This document shows positions 13,839 to 23,500 of a stretch of 27,995 bases of DNA, piece after piece. The stretch comes from a virus. A model generated the notes under the pieces. The model had not been told where the DNA came from. It worked only from the letters and a program-made list of their open reading frames with translations, and did not search any database. The position numbers and the translations under genes are program-made. Within the stretch, counting starts at the first letter, position 1, and each line of letters opens with the position of its first letter. The stretch spans positions 1-27,995 of the IMG/VR virus record IMGVR_UViG_3300030390_001913, one strand, 5' to 3'.

Positions 13839-14330
13839 CTAATCAAAGTCTTTCCTAAAGAACTTTCCTAATATATTATCATTTATATGAGCACTATATT
13901 GATTTTCTAGTACATCATTTTTAAATAAATATTTAGTTTCATAATATGTAAGTAATTTTTTATTAGGTACGAATTCTAATATGCGTTTTTCCCAATTTTT
14001 ACTGCTGTTATCTTTTTTAGATAGGATAACTATTTCTTTTTGAGATCCAAAATAATCTTTCCAATCAGATTCTGTTATTACTTTTTGTTTTATTGGGGTG
14101 CGTCCTCTAAGACCTTGTTTTGCTCTTTCTTCTTGTAGTAATTTTAAGGCTTTTTTACCTAATCTTTTATTTCTTTCAAAATAAAGTACTTTCTTACCAA
14201 TATATCTTACATCAGTTGGTTTATAAATTACTTCATAAACAAACCCATAAGTTTCTTCTGGCATATCCTTTATTGATGTTATAACCTTTCCCTGGTGTGT
14301 CCAGGTAGCGGTTGTTGGCATATTTACCAT
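13839..14330 (-). CDS. GIY-YIG-type endonuclease (Seg-like)
   Basis: 163 aa. The signature is slightly modified: Y28-G-F-V-Y32 stands for GIY and R42-Y43-I-G45 for YIG, followed by KKVLYF. SDWKDYFGSQKEI (88-100), YYETKYLF (E131 as candidate metal-binding glutamate) and INDNILGKF (N150/N152) complete the pattern seen in T4 Seg-type and related phage nucleases. It would cleave DNA; as a free-standing gene between structural and replication genes it could be a homing endonuclease or a repair nuclease. The annotated start overlaps the 441-aa gene by 7 bases; Met4 (ATG at 14321) would remove the overlap and give a 160-aa protein beginning MPTTATW, which may be the true start. It probably follows the structural operon transcriptionally. 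Confidence 0.75.
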   Translation of the reverse strand: MVNMPTTATWTHQGKVITSIKDMPEETYGFVYEVIYKPTDVRYIGKKVLYFERNKRLGKKALKLLQEERAKQGLRGRTPIKQKVITESDWKDYFGSQKEIVILSKKDNSSKNWEKRILEFVPNKKLLTYYETKYLFKNDVLENQYSAHINDNILGKFFRKDFD

Positions 14331-15649
14331 GTATCAAAGTTAACTACGAATGTTGTGTCTACATATAGTGAAATAGGTATAGGTTGTGATAATTTACCTA
14401 CAGCTAATAGTTGATAATTTTCATTATATAATCCTATGGTAGTGACATAAGGACTAAAATATGATCCTGTTAAGAAATCATAGTATGTATCGTTTTGATT
14501 TTCAGTTCCTAAATTAGTAACATCTTCTAATGTTAAAAAGAAACCTATATTTCCTGTTCCTCCTGTAGAAGATAAGCTAGATAATACAAAAGTATTAGGA
14601 GCATATCCTCTACCTTTATTAACTACTGTTATATCTGATATAGTTCCATCAGCAGCAACTGTAAAATTTGCAGTCCCATTAGAACCTGGTGATAATCCAT
14701 CATCAAGAGCTATTTCATATACACCAGGTGTACCACCATCATTATATGTTGTTGTTGAAATATTAATTGATCCCGATAGTTGATTAGGTTTTGTATTTAA
14801 TTCTCCTATAGGTCTTAATGCAGATGGGTTAGTTGTAAAAGAATATTCATTATCTCTTACTACACATTTATATTGATTTTCTCTAATTTGAAGAGATGAT
14901 GAAAATGAAATAGAAGATGAATTAATATTAGCATTAGGATTAATAGGGGTTATTGAAGTACCTGCTAGACCCATATTTTTAGGAAATGATTTTAATGATC
15001 CACTACCCTCATTAGTAATAACAGCTATACCTTGTGAATAAAATATATCTCCTACTTTATCACCACTTCCAGACATTGTTGGATCATTATAATAAGCTAC
15101 TAAATTACCTTCAGTATCATCAACAACTATACTTCTTGTATAATTTTCTGATGAGGTATATTCAAATTTGAAGGTAGATGTAGGAATTTGTTCTCCAAAC
15201 AATTTTGATGGAATTGATATTATTGCAGGTCCTTCATTATTTCCTGAAGAAAAATCTGATTGGGAAAATTGAGCAAAATATCTTGATTGAGTTACTGATG
15301 ATTGGAGAAAGTTATCAAATCTAGGACCTTCTATAGGGCCTACATATTGATCTTGTGATGGATCAGCCCCAGCAATAAGACTTTCTGTAATAAAATTATC
15401 TCCTGTTGATTGAGTTAAATAGTTTGTATAATATAATTGTTTAACACTATTAAAAAGTAATATACCATCTAATACAGTAGTAAGTCCTGTTGGAAATGAT
15501 CCTGAAATATATGTACCTTGATAAGATTGATAGTATTCTATCCCTACATTAGATGCTGATACTGAAGATCCGGCATATGCAAATCTTTTATTAGCATTGA
15601 ACGGGGCAACTACTACCTGATTTGTATTAAATTGTTTAAATATTGCCAT
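14324..15649 (-). CDS. Virion structural protein, paralogue of the 358-aa protein
   Basis: 441 aa, Ser/Thr/Asn-rich, beta-rich, without signal peptide or membrane segment. The C-terminus (YVTTIGLYNENYQLLAVGKL with SQPI) is plainly related to that of the next gene upstream (YITTVGLYNDSQELLAVAKL with SRPL), and both have a segment 'R-x-x-E-Y-x-x-x-x-N-P-S' (about 272-282 here). An inserted small beta module near residues 325-370 carries GTISDITVVNKGRGYAPN, a 'G-x-GY' pattern that recurs in the giant structural protein. It lies among tail or fibre genes with a 6-base gap. Exact position in the virion is unknown; a tail tip or fibre-associated role is likely. The late promoter at 17438 probably drives it. 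Confidence 0.75.
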   Translation of the reverse strand: MAIFKQFNTNQVVVAPFNANKRFAYAGSSVSASNVGIEYYQSYQGTYISGSFPTGLTTVLDGILLFNSVKQLYYTNYLTQSTGDNFITESLIAGADPSQDQYVGPIEGPRFDNFLQSSVTQSRYFAQFSQSDFSSGNNEGPAIISIPSKLFGEQIPTSTFKFEYTSSENYTRSIVVDDTEGNLVAYYNDPTMSGSGDKVGDIFYSQGIAVITNEGSGSLKSFPKNMGLAGTSITPINPNANINSSSISFSSSLQIRENQYKCVVRDNEYSFTTNPSALRPIGELNTKPNQLSGSINISTTTYNDGGTPGVYEIALDDGLSPGSNGTANFTVAADGTISDITVVNKGRGYAPNTFVLSSLSSTGGTGNIGFFLTLEDVTNLGTENQNDTYYDFLTGSYFSPYVTTIGLYNENYQLLAVGKLSQPIPISLYVDTTFVVNFDTW

Positions 15650-15655
15650 TCCATC

Positions 15656-16732
15656 TTAAAAATCTAATTTAACCCTTACAAGAAGTTCTTTTGTAAAATT
15701 CTTCTCTAGTGGTCTAGATAATTTAGCTACAGCTAATAATTCTTGTGAATCATTATATAATCCAACTGTAGTAATATATGTTGTTGGGTTATCAATAAAT
15801 GAATCAAATAATATAGCACCTGTTGAGGATGAAATAAATGAAGGATTTGAAGAATAATTATATTCACTATTTCTTGCTCTACAAAAATAAAAATCAGAAG
15901 AAATATCTTCTTTTGAATTTAAAGTAAATCCTACAGTATTAGAAGTATTAGAACCAGCTCTGGCTAAAGCATCAATTAGTCTTCCAGGATTTTCACCTAA
16001 TGTATCAAATGATCTACTAGTTGCTAAAGCAATTCCATCATTTGCTGTTGATTCATCTAATGCTTCTCCATTTAATAATAATAAATCAACATCTGGTAAT
16101 AACCAGCCATATGATCCTTTATTTGAAGTCCATCCACTTGTATTTACAGTTTGATTAACTACACCTGCTGAACCTGATACTATTTGATAAACTCTACCTG
16201 CATCTGTAAATGTTGTTGTTGTTGTTACTTTACTATCATCTGTTAATGATAACAAATCACCTGTTCCTGTTGTTCCTGATATATTTAATGTCCAAGTTCC
16301 AGGTAGTATTTCTTGTTTATATCTTGCTCTTTCTATAGGCATTGCATAAAAATATGATGCAGAATAATTACCAAATATAAAAGATGCATTTTCATCTCCT
16401 AATACTAAATTTCTATACTGACCATAATTTGTTCTTGTAGGAGTTGATCCTGTTACTAAATTATTTAAAAATTCACTACCACTACCTACTTTATCACAAT
16501 AAGCAACATCAAATTGAACTTCTGCTGATACTTCTGTTGATGCTGTTTGATATACTGTAATATAATATTGTGAAACATTACTTGCAGCTTGAACTGAGCT
16601 TGATAAAAATGACTTTAAAGTAGGAGTATTTTCACTCCACATTGCTGCTGTAACTGCATCTGTAGTTAATACTTTATCATCAGATGCTAATTCCGTATAG
16701 GCTCCTTTTGTTATTTGTTTTTGATCTGCCAT
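15656..16732 (-). CDS. Virion structural protein, paralogue of the 441-aa protein
   Basis: 358 aa. The N-terminus MADQKQITKGAYTELASDD leads to a Ser/Thr-rich beta protein with IERARYKQEILPGTWTLNIS (about 135-152), a recognisable motif of phage structural proteins. The middle contains GSYGWLLPDVDLLLLNGEAL and SRSFDTLGENPGRLIDALAR. The C-terminal 60 residues match the 441-aa protein, indicating gene duplication. It sits between the 227-aa and 441-aa genes with short gaps (10 and 6 bases). It has no catalytic motif. Because the neighbouring proteins are fibre- and tail-like, assembly into the tail or its fibres is the best inference. Confidence 0.75.
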   Translation of the reverse strand: MADQKQITKGAYTELASDDKVLTTDAVTAAMWSENTPTLKSFLSSSVQAASNVSQYYITVYQTASTEVSAEVQFDVAYCDKVGSGSEFLNNLVTGSTPTRTNYGQYRNLVLGDENASFIFGNYSASYFYAMPIERARYKQEILPGTWTLNISGTTGTGDLLSLTDDSKVTTTTTFTDAGRVYQIVSGSAGVVNQTVNTSGWTSNKGSYGWLLPDVDLLLLNGEALDESTANDGIALATSRSFDTLGENPGRLIDALARAGSNTSNTVGFTLNSKEDISSDFYFCRARNSEYNYSSNPSFISSSTGAILFDSFIDNPTTYITTVGLYNDSQELLAVAKLSRPLEKNFTKELLVRVKLDF

Positions 16733-16742
16733 AATTTATTTT

Positions 16743-17426
16743 TTAAGCTGAAATTGTTGTTTTAGTTATATTAACTGGGATTTGTGCTCTTGCTCCACTA
16801 TCTAAACCTACAACTATTAAAGAAGCAAATAAAGTATTTGATGTACTAAATAATACATTATTTCCTGTTCCTGTTATTTGACAAGTAGTACCTATTACTG
16901 TTATAGATGTAGATGTACCATTTGTAATTACAGCAGTAGCATTTTGTTTGTTTAAATTATTAGCGGCATCTGTATTTCTTCCTTCTGCTGTAAACCCATT
17001 TGTTGTTGTTACTCTTGCATCTGATAATGTAAATGAATATCCTGATGTTTCAACTAATTGTCCATTTAAATAATTTAAAGTTTGTGGAGTAACATTAATT
17101 GATGAATTTTGTGCAATTTTTAATGATGGTGGTATTCCTGCTAGTATTGGCATTACTTGAGTTCCTCTATTAAGAGTAACTAATTTATATTTCATCATTT
17201 GATTTTCATCAGGAAACGCCTCTAATAAAGGCATATTTTCTATAGCTTCACCATAGTAAGCTGATCCTGATGGATGATTTGGATTATACAATGTATAATC
17301 TATTTCATCATCAGATAATGCAAATTGAGTAATATCAAAGTTTCCACCACCCATTGCGAGTAATTCTCTACCTTTTTTAGTCAAAATAGCATCTACTGTT
17401 ATGACTTGATTATTTAAATATCCCAT
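16743..17426 (-). CDS. Virion structural protein with conserved N-terminal domain
   Basis: 227 aa. The N-terminal half is a sequence type I recall repeatedly from uncultured marine T4-like phages: NNQVITVDAILTKKGRELLA, FDITQFALSDDEIDYTLYNP, AIENMPLLEAFPDENQMMKY, KLVTLNRGTQVMPIL. The C-terminal half is a Thr/Asn-rich beta region (TVIGTTCQITGTGNNVLFST). No catalytic motif is visible. It is the first gene after a canonical late promoter, so this is where strong late expression restarts after the giant gene. Location in the particle is unknown, probably tail or baseplate associated. Confidence 0.8.
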   Translation of the reverse strand: MGYLNNQVITVDAILTKKGRELLAMGGGNFDITQFALSDDEIDYTLYNPNHPSGSAYYGEAIENMPLLEAFPDENQMMKYKLVTLNRGTQVMPILAGIPPSLKIAQNSSINVTPQTLNYLNGQLVETSGYSFTLSDARVTTTNGFTAEGRNTDAANNLNKQNATAVITNGTSTSITVIGTTCQITGTGNNVLFSTSNTLFASLIVVGLDSGARAQIPVNITKTTISA

Positions 17427-17437
17427 ATTATATTATT

Positions 17438-17454
17438 TTATTTATAAATATACG
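17438..17454 (-). promoter_or_regulatory. T4-type late promoter
   Basis: Minus strand CGTATATTTATAAATAA, identical over 17 bases to the motif at 7999-8015. TATAAATA is the complement of 17439-17446 and ends 12 bases before the ATG of the 227-aa gene, leaving only a very short leader. It should drive the 227-, 358- and 441-aa genes and possibly the nuclease and primase genes beyond. Confidence 0.8.
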
Positions 17455-17480
17455 TTTTTTTTGTTTCTAATCCAAGTTCA

Positions 17481-17501
17481 AATTAAAAATATATTTTAAT
17501 T
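17481..17501. repeat. AT-only inverted repeat at the end of the giant structural gene
   Basis: Arms AATTAAAA (17481-17488) and TTTTAATT (17494-17501) pair perfectly around a 5-base loop and touch the stop codon of the 2707-aa gene. All pairs are A-T, so the hairpin would be weak; a terminator role is doubtful, though the position between two transcription units fits one. Confidence 0.35.
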
Positions 17502-20500
17502 AAAACCCATCTGGATCTGTTACATCTATTCCTGAAAATTCTCTTCCTGCACCATTACCCGCATTTGATATATCTTGGGGGAATGAATTTTTAGATCTCA
17601 TTTCATTAATAATAGTTAATGCGTTTTGTTTTTGTATAAAACTTAAATCATTAGGAATTAAAAATCCTTGACTAGATACTGCTGATGCTCCTACTGCTTT
17701 ATCTCGTCCTGATAGTAATACATTTTTAGTTGATAGATAACAAACAACAGTTCCAGCACCAACGTTGGGGGAAGCACCAATTTGTCCAGCTGTAAGTGTA
17801 AGTTTATCACCTGGCTCCCATCCAAAAGATTCTGCAACATCTGAAAAAGCAATTTGAGTAACCTTACCTCCACTAATAGTTACAGTTACTTTTCCTCCTA
17901 ATCCATTTCCATCTGTCATACTAGGTAATAAACTTACAATTTCAGTACCATTCGATATACCAGTAGTAGTATTAAATTCGTAAAAAAGAGAACCTATAAT
18001 TGAACCTAATCGTAGTACTCCTGAGTATGAACTAGATGTTACAGTTGGTATGATTGTTGGAGGTTCAATATTATAAATCATTACTGATGAATCATCTTCA
18101 ATTTGTCTTCTTAAAGTAAATCTTTTAATTTCACCTTTAGAAACCCCATTTAATACTATTTCAGGATCTCTATCTGTAACTAAAAATGAAGGCCATCTTA
18201 CAGGATAATAACCTGCTTGAGTACTTGTATATGCTGAACCACAACCATTTACTGCTTTCATTTTAAATGGATTGTCAGATCCTGTATCACTTACTAAAAT
18301 AGAAACACCAGTACTTTGGTCTACTTTACTTTTCATATTTTCAATAGCTATAACCACAAAAAACGTTCCAGCTCCAATTGGACTTCCATTTATTTGGAAT
18401 ATATCTCCAACAGCATAATCAGCAACTATAGTAGGAGGAGGTGATAATACAGGATTTCCTGTAGATCCACTTACACTAACATAAGCTTCTACAATATTAC
18501 TTCCATCAGAAGTAAATGTTCCTACAGCACCTCCAGTCCCTAAGTTAGCTGTAAAAGTACCTGCTACAGTTGCTGGTAAATTACCTGCAACTAAATTAAC
18601 CCCAAGACCAGTAGAGGAATTGTATGTATTATATAATTGTCCACTTGTACTACCTTGCCCATTAACATAAGCAGTATCTCCAACATTTAAACTTAATAAT
18701 TGAACACTACTTGAATAATAATAATCTAACGTATCCATAATAGTAAAATCTTCAATAAAGTTTGAATCTGCAGTAATATTTCCTTGAAACTGTTTTTCTG
18801 TAAATCCTTCAACTCTAAGAATATCTCCTCTTTGTATTAAGAAAGGAGTATCTGTATTTTCATATTCTCTCATTCCAGATCCTGATGGATTCCATTTATA
18901 ATAATTTTCTGGATTTGAAGGGTTTTGACCTCTATTAATAAAATATGCATTTGTAGGACCTGTAAATTGATTATCTCTCGCATTAGTGACACAATTTTGA
19001 CTATTCTGTTGATTAAATCTTTCTTCTGAAATTGCTCTATTATATGTGTGGAAATTTACTAATTGAGGTGCTTCAACTTCTAAAAAACCATCAGAAGCTA
19101 CATTGGAGAAAAAGTCACTACTTTTTAAAGAATTATTTTGTGAGTAAAGAATCTTTGATAAACTACCTGACATTAAAAATCCTTTTATTACTTTAGTATC
19201 GAAAGTAAATGTTGCAGTTGCATTTTGAGTACCTATATTTTGAACTATTGTTACTACATCACCAATACTATATCCAGTCATGAATGCATTGTTATTTGAA
19301 ATTACAAAATCTGTAATAACACCACCTTTATCAACATCTAAAATATCAACTTTCATAGTGGTGGCACCAGCTGAACTAATAGTAGAAACATTACTTGCAG
19401 GAATATATCCTGTACCCCCGAAAATATTACTATTTACATTTATATTAGTACTACTAGTTATAAATTGTGTTACATTAAAAGTACTTTCAGCAGGGAGAAA
19501 ATTAACTAAATTAGCATTTCCTTGTCTTGATGCCGTAATAGTATTTCTTAAACTGTAAGACCATGACACAGCAGTAGTACTTCTAGTTCTTTCGTTAGAG
19601 TTAAGGGTTAAAAATCTAATTGCTCCTCCCCCAAGTGTATAAGACTTACCAAAACCATCTTTTGATTGTTGAGTTGAAAAATTTAACTTAGCAGTATTTA
19701 AAGCATCATAACTAACTGCTACTTTTCTATTAGGTTCAAATGTAGAAGATACTATTTTTTTACTTTGATTATTACCATCAATTAATATAGGTTGGGGAGT
19801 ATATCCTTGTTTTCCTTGTATACTTTCACTAGGAATTAAAATTAAAGAATCAATATTAAATTGACTTGAATCCCAATAATTTAATTGTTCAAATGAATCT
19901 TGAAAATGAGCTATATATATTGGGTTTTTATCAATAACAGCTGTTTTTCCATAAGAATTATCTCCTTCCCAAGCTGCTAATCCAGTTTCTTGAGATTGTG
20001 TGCTTCCATTTAAAAATGATAAAGCTACTGATGTTTGTATTGATGTTTGTCCTTTTGCTTTTTTATTATATGGTTGAACAGGTAAATTTAAAGGTTGACC
20101 TACAGTACCAGATGGAGTAAAATGATTGTAATCTAAACTTTGCAATTCTGATCCGTTATATCTAGGATTTATAATTCCTGGTTTTGTATAATTACTATCA
20201 GGTATGTCAGCAAATACTGACTGACTTGTATTATTTAAAGAATAAGTTACTACATTTTGAAAATTTTCTGGTTGGTATTGTTCATCATTATATGATAATA
20301 ATAATCTAGTACTACTACTTCTATTAATATTAACATTATTATTTAATGGATTATAATCTGAATTTTCAAATATTATACTTTGTGTATTTTCTACTTGCCA
20401 TTGATCTTGTTGTAAAGGGTTTAAATAAACATCTGCTACAACTTCATTCCAACTTGGATCTGCTGCGTAATCCGGAGATATACTAAAATTACTAACAGTA

Positions 20501-23500
20501 CCTATAAAACCTGGGGAGGCTGCTAATTTTGCGGATAATGTAGTTTCTCCGTTTGGAACAAAAGCAGTTTGTAGTGATGCTGAAAAGGGACCATTTGCCT
20601 TAGCTGCAATATTTAAATTAGCCCAAAGAGTAGTAGTACCATCAGAAGCATCACTTCCAAATCCTACTCTACCTATACCATTATAATTAGATAAATCAAA
20701 TGAAACCTTATAATATTTTAAATTTATAATATTAGTAGGTTGTCCTATTAAGAAAATAAAGAAATTATTACCTGAATTATTTACATTGAAACCATCAGAA
20801 GTTATACTTTCAAAATTACATATAGCATTATCTGAAACATCATTAAGTTGAAATGCGCTTACTTGTGCAGCTCCTAATTCCCCTATTGGAATTTCAAAAT
20901 CATCACCTGCTACAATAGGTGTTGCTAAATTATCAGTAATTATAATGTCTGTTATAAATTTTAAACCGAAACCTGTCCCAACTGTTATTGCAGCTTTAAG
21001 AGTACCCGTTGCTGTTCCAGATGTTGGGTTTATAGTAACATTTACATAGGTTTGAGCAACTACACCTGAAGGTAATAAGTTAGGGACACCTAAAGAACCA
21101 AAATCAGTAAGTAAATTTGTTGATTTTCTAAATCTAACATTTTGTTGTGTACTAAGAGTAAGATCACTTGTTGGAAATATCCAAGGAACAACACTATCTT
21201 TATTTACTTTTTTAAATGGATTATACTGTACATTACGTGTACTAGCATCAAATGTACTTCCACTAAATTCACCATCATAAAATTCTTCTTGATTAGTAAC
21301 TGCTTCACCTAATAAACCTACATTAGTTGTATTATATTCTATATAACCCTGAGATGAATGTGCTGAAGACGATATATCAGGCATAATATTTAAATCTCTT
21401 AACTCTATAGCTGTCTGAGGAAGATTTTGATTAAATGTTTTAACTGTAAAATTTGTTAAATTATATGCTGTAGAAGTAATATTTTTAACCATAAATGATA
21501 ATGCCTCATCAGGCATTATATCCATTAATGGTGTTATTGCAATCTTATAGGTAGTTTGATTTGAAGAGCCTGTAGGGTGATTATAAATTTCTCCTCTAAC
21601 GGATGATGATATTATAAACTCAATTACATCTGTATTATTAATTCCAAAATTTCCAAATGCATTAAAAGAAAATGATGCTTTTACAGGTTCTGTTGATTTT
21701 AAATAACCCACTAAAGGTGCTGATGGTACATTAAATAAATCACTATCTTTTTCAGCATATAAGTTTCCATATAATGCTGTTGGGGATTGTCCTGGAGCTG
21801 AAACAGCTGAAGGTGAATTATTCATTACTACATACTCTCCTGGTAGAACAGATGTAATAGTCCCTAATGAAAAACCATAATACCCAAACTGTGAACTTGT
21901 TATATTATATTTATTTAAACTACCTCCTGTACTACCTGTCATTTCATACATTTCAATACTACCTGTTAGCTCTAAATTTTGAGCAGTTAAAGGTATATTT
22001 GTTATAGCATAAGACTGCGTAGTATACGAGTCAACCTGTGGTTGTCGGTATCTATTGCGCTCTAACATGTTTTGATGTATTACAATACCTGTAGACACGC
22101 TAGTACGCGCTGGAACATAGTTTTTAATTGCTTTAAATAATGAATCATCAAAATATTTAATTAATCTTAAATAATCGTATACATTACTACCAGCATATTT
22201 TTTGAAGTAATCTTCTGCAATTTTTCTTAATTTAGGATAATAAAGATCTGAAGAATCTGCAAATCTAGGATCTGCTAAAATTTCTTGTATTGCTCCATAT
22301 CCTAAAGATTGAATTATATCATCATTTATTTCATCTTGTGGTGAAAAAGCAACTTCTAATTGATTTAAATTTTCTGTGTAACTTTGACTTATAAATGGAT
22401 CTTTTTCTATACTAACTAATCCTGATAATACTGTTCCAAAATTAAGATCTTTAGTGGATTGAATTTTATTTGAAATTCTATTTCTAAAACCAATTGCAGC
22501 TTGATCTAAAAAGTAAGTTTCAGTATTTGTTTTACTAAATATTCTTACATTTTCATTTTTTTCATATCTTATATGATAATTTGAAGTAACATCACCATTA
22601 AAGGGGTTGTGAAATGAACCTGTGATTAATTCATCTGCAGAAGCCGTTACAGCAGGGTGAGAAGATGTAATATACTCATTATAAGCTGAATTTGTAACTG
22701 CATAAGATGCTGAAAATATGTTTTCTAATTCATTACCTAAAGGTGCTCTAAAATTAACTATGTCAAATGATGATTCTGATCCTGTTATAAAATTTCCCTC
22801 AATTGATTCAGGATTCATTACAAAATCATTAAATACAGATTCACTTATATCATTTGAATAGTATCTAAATTCTTGAAAGGATCCAGAAAATGCTTGTCCT
22901 GGTAGATTAGTATCTAATGTTCCTACTGTAGCACCATCAATTTTACCTCCAAGATAAACTCCATCTTTTTCAGTTACTCCAAATTTATTCCATGCATAAT
23001 TTAAAGATGATGATATTTCGGCTCCATATAAAGCTGTTCCATACAAACCAGTCCCATATACACCTGCTCCATTAACATCAAAAGCATCAATACTAGCTGA
23101 TCCTTGAAATCCTAAACTATTACCATCATTACCATTATATATTTTATTTTTAGCATATAATGTATAAGTTACTCTATTTGAATTATTTGAAGCAGCTACG
23201 TGTTGATTTCTTTGAAGTAAAACAGACCACCAACCCCCATCATAAAAAGGTAAATAAATAGGATCTGAAATTGCATTACCTCCATCTGCTGCTGCTCCTG
23301 AAATGTATAATTTCATTTCTGCCCAATTTCTATAATCACTATTTCCTGCTCCTTGATATGAACCTGATGTTGAACCTGTGTAATTTAACATTATACCCCA
23401 ATCAAATTCTTTATCATTTTGACCATTTGATTTTTTAATGGCTAAAGAAGCTGTATTAAAACTTCCAGCAAATGAAGATGATGGATAACCTGTTGTTTTA

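Noticed and set aside
17481-17501. Rho-independent terminator
   Set aside because: The stem is only A-T pairs and has no GC core, so it was listed only as a weak inverted repeat.
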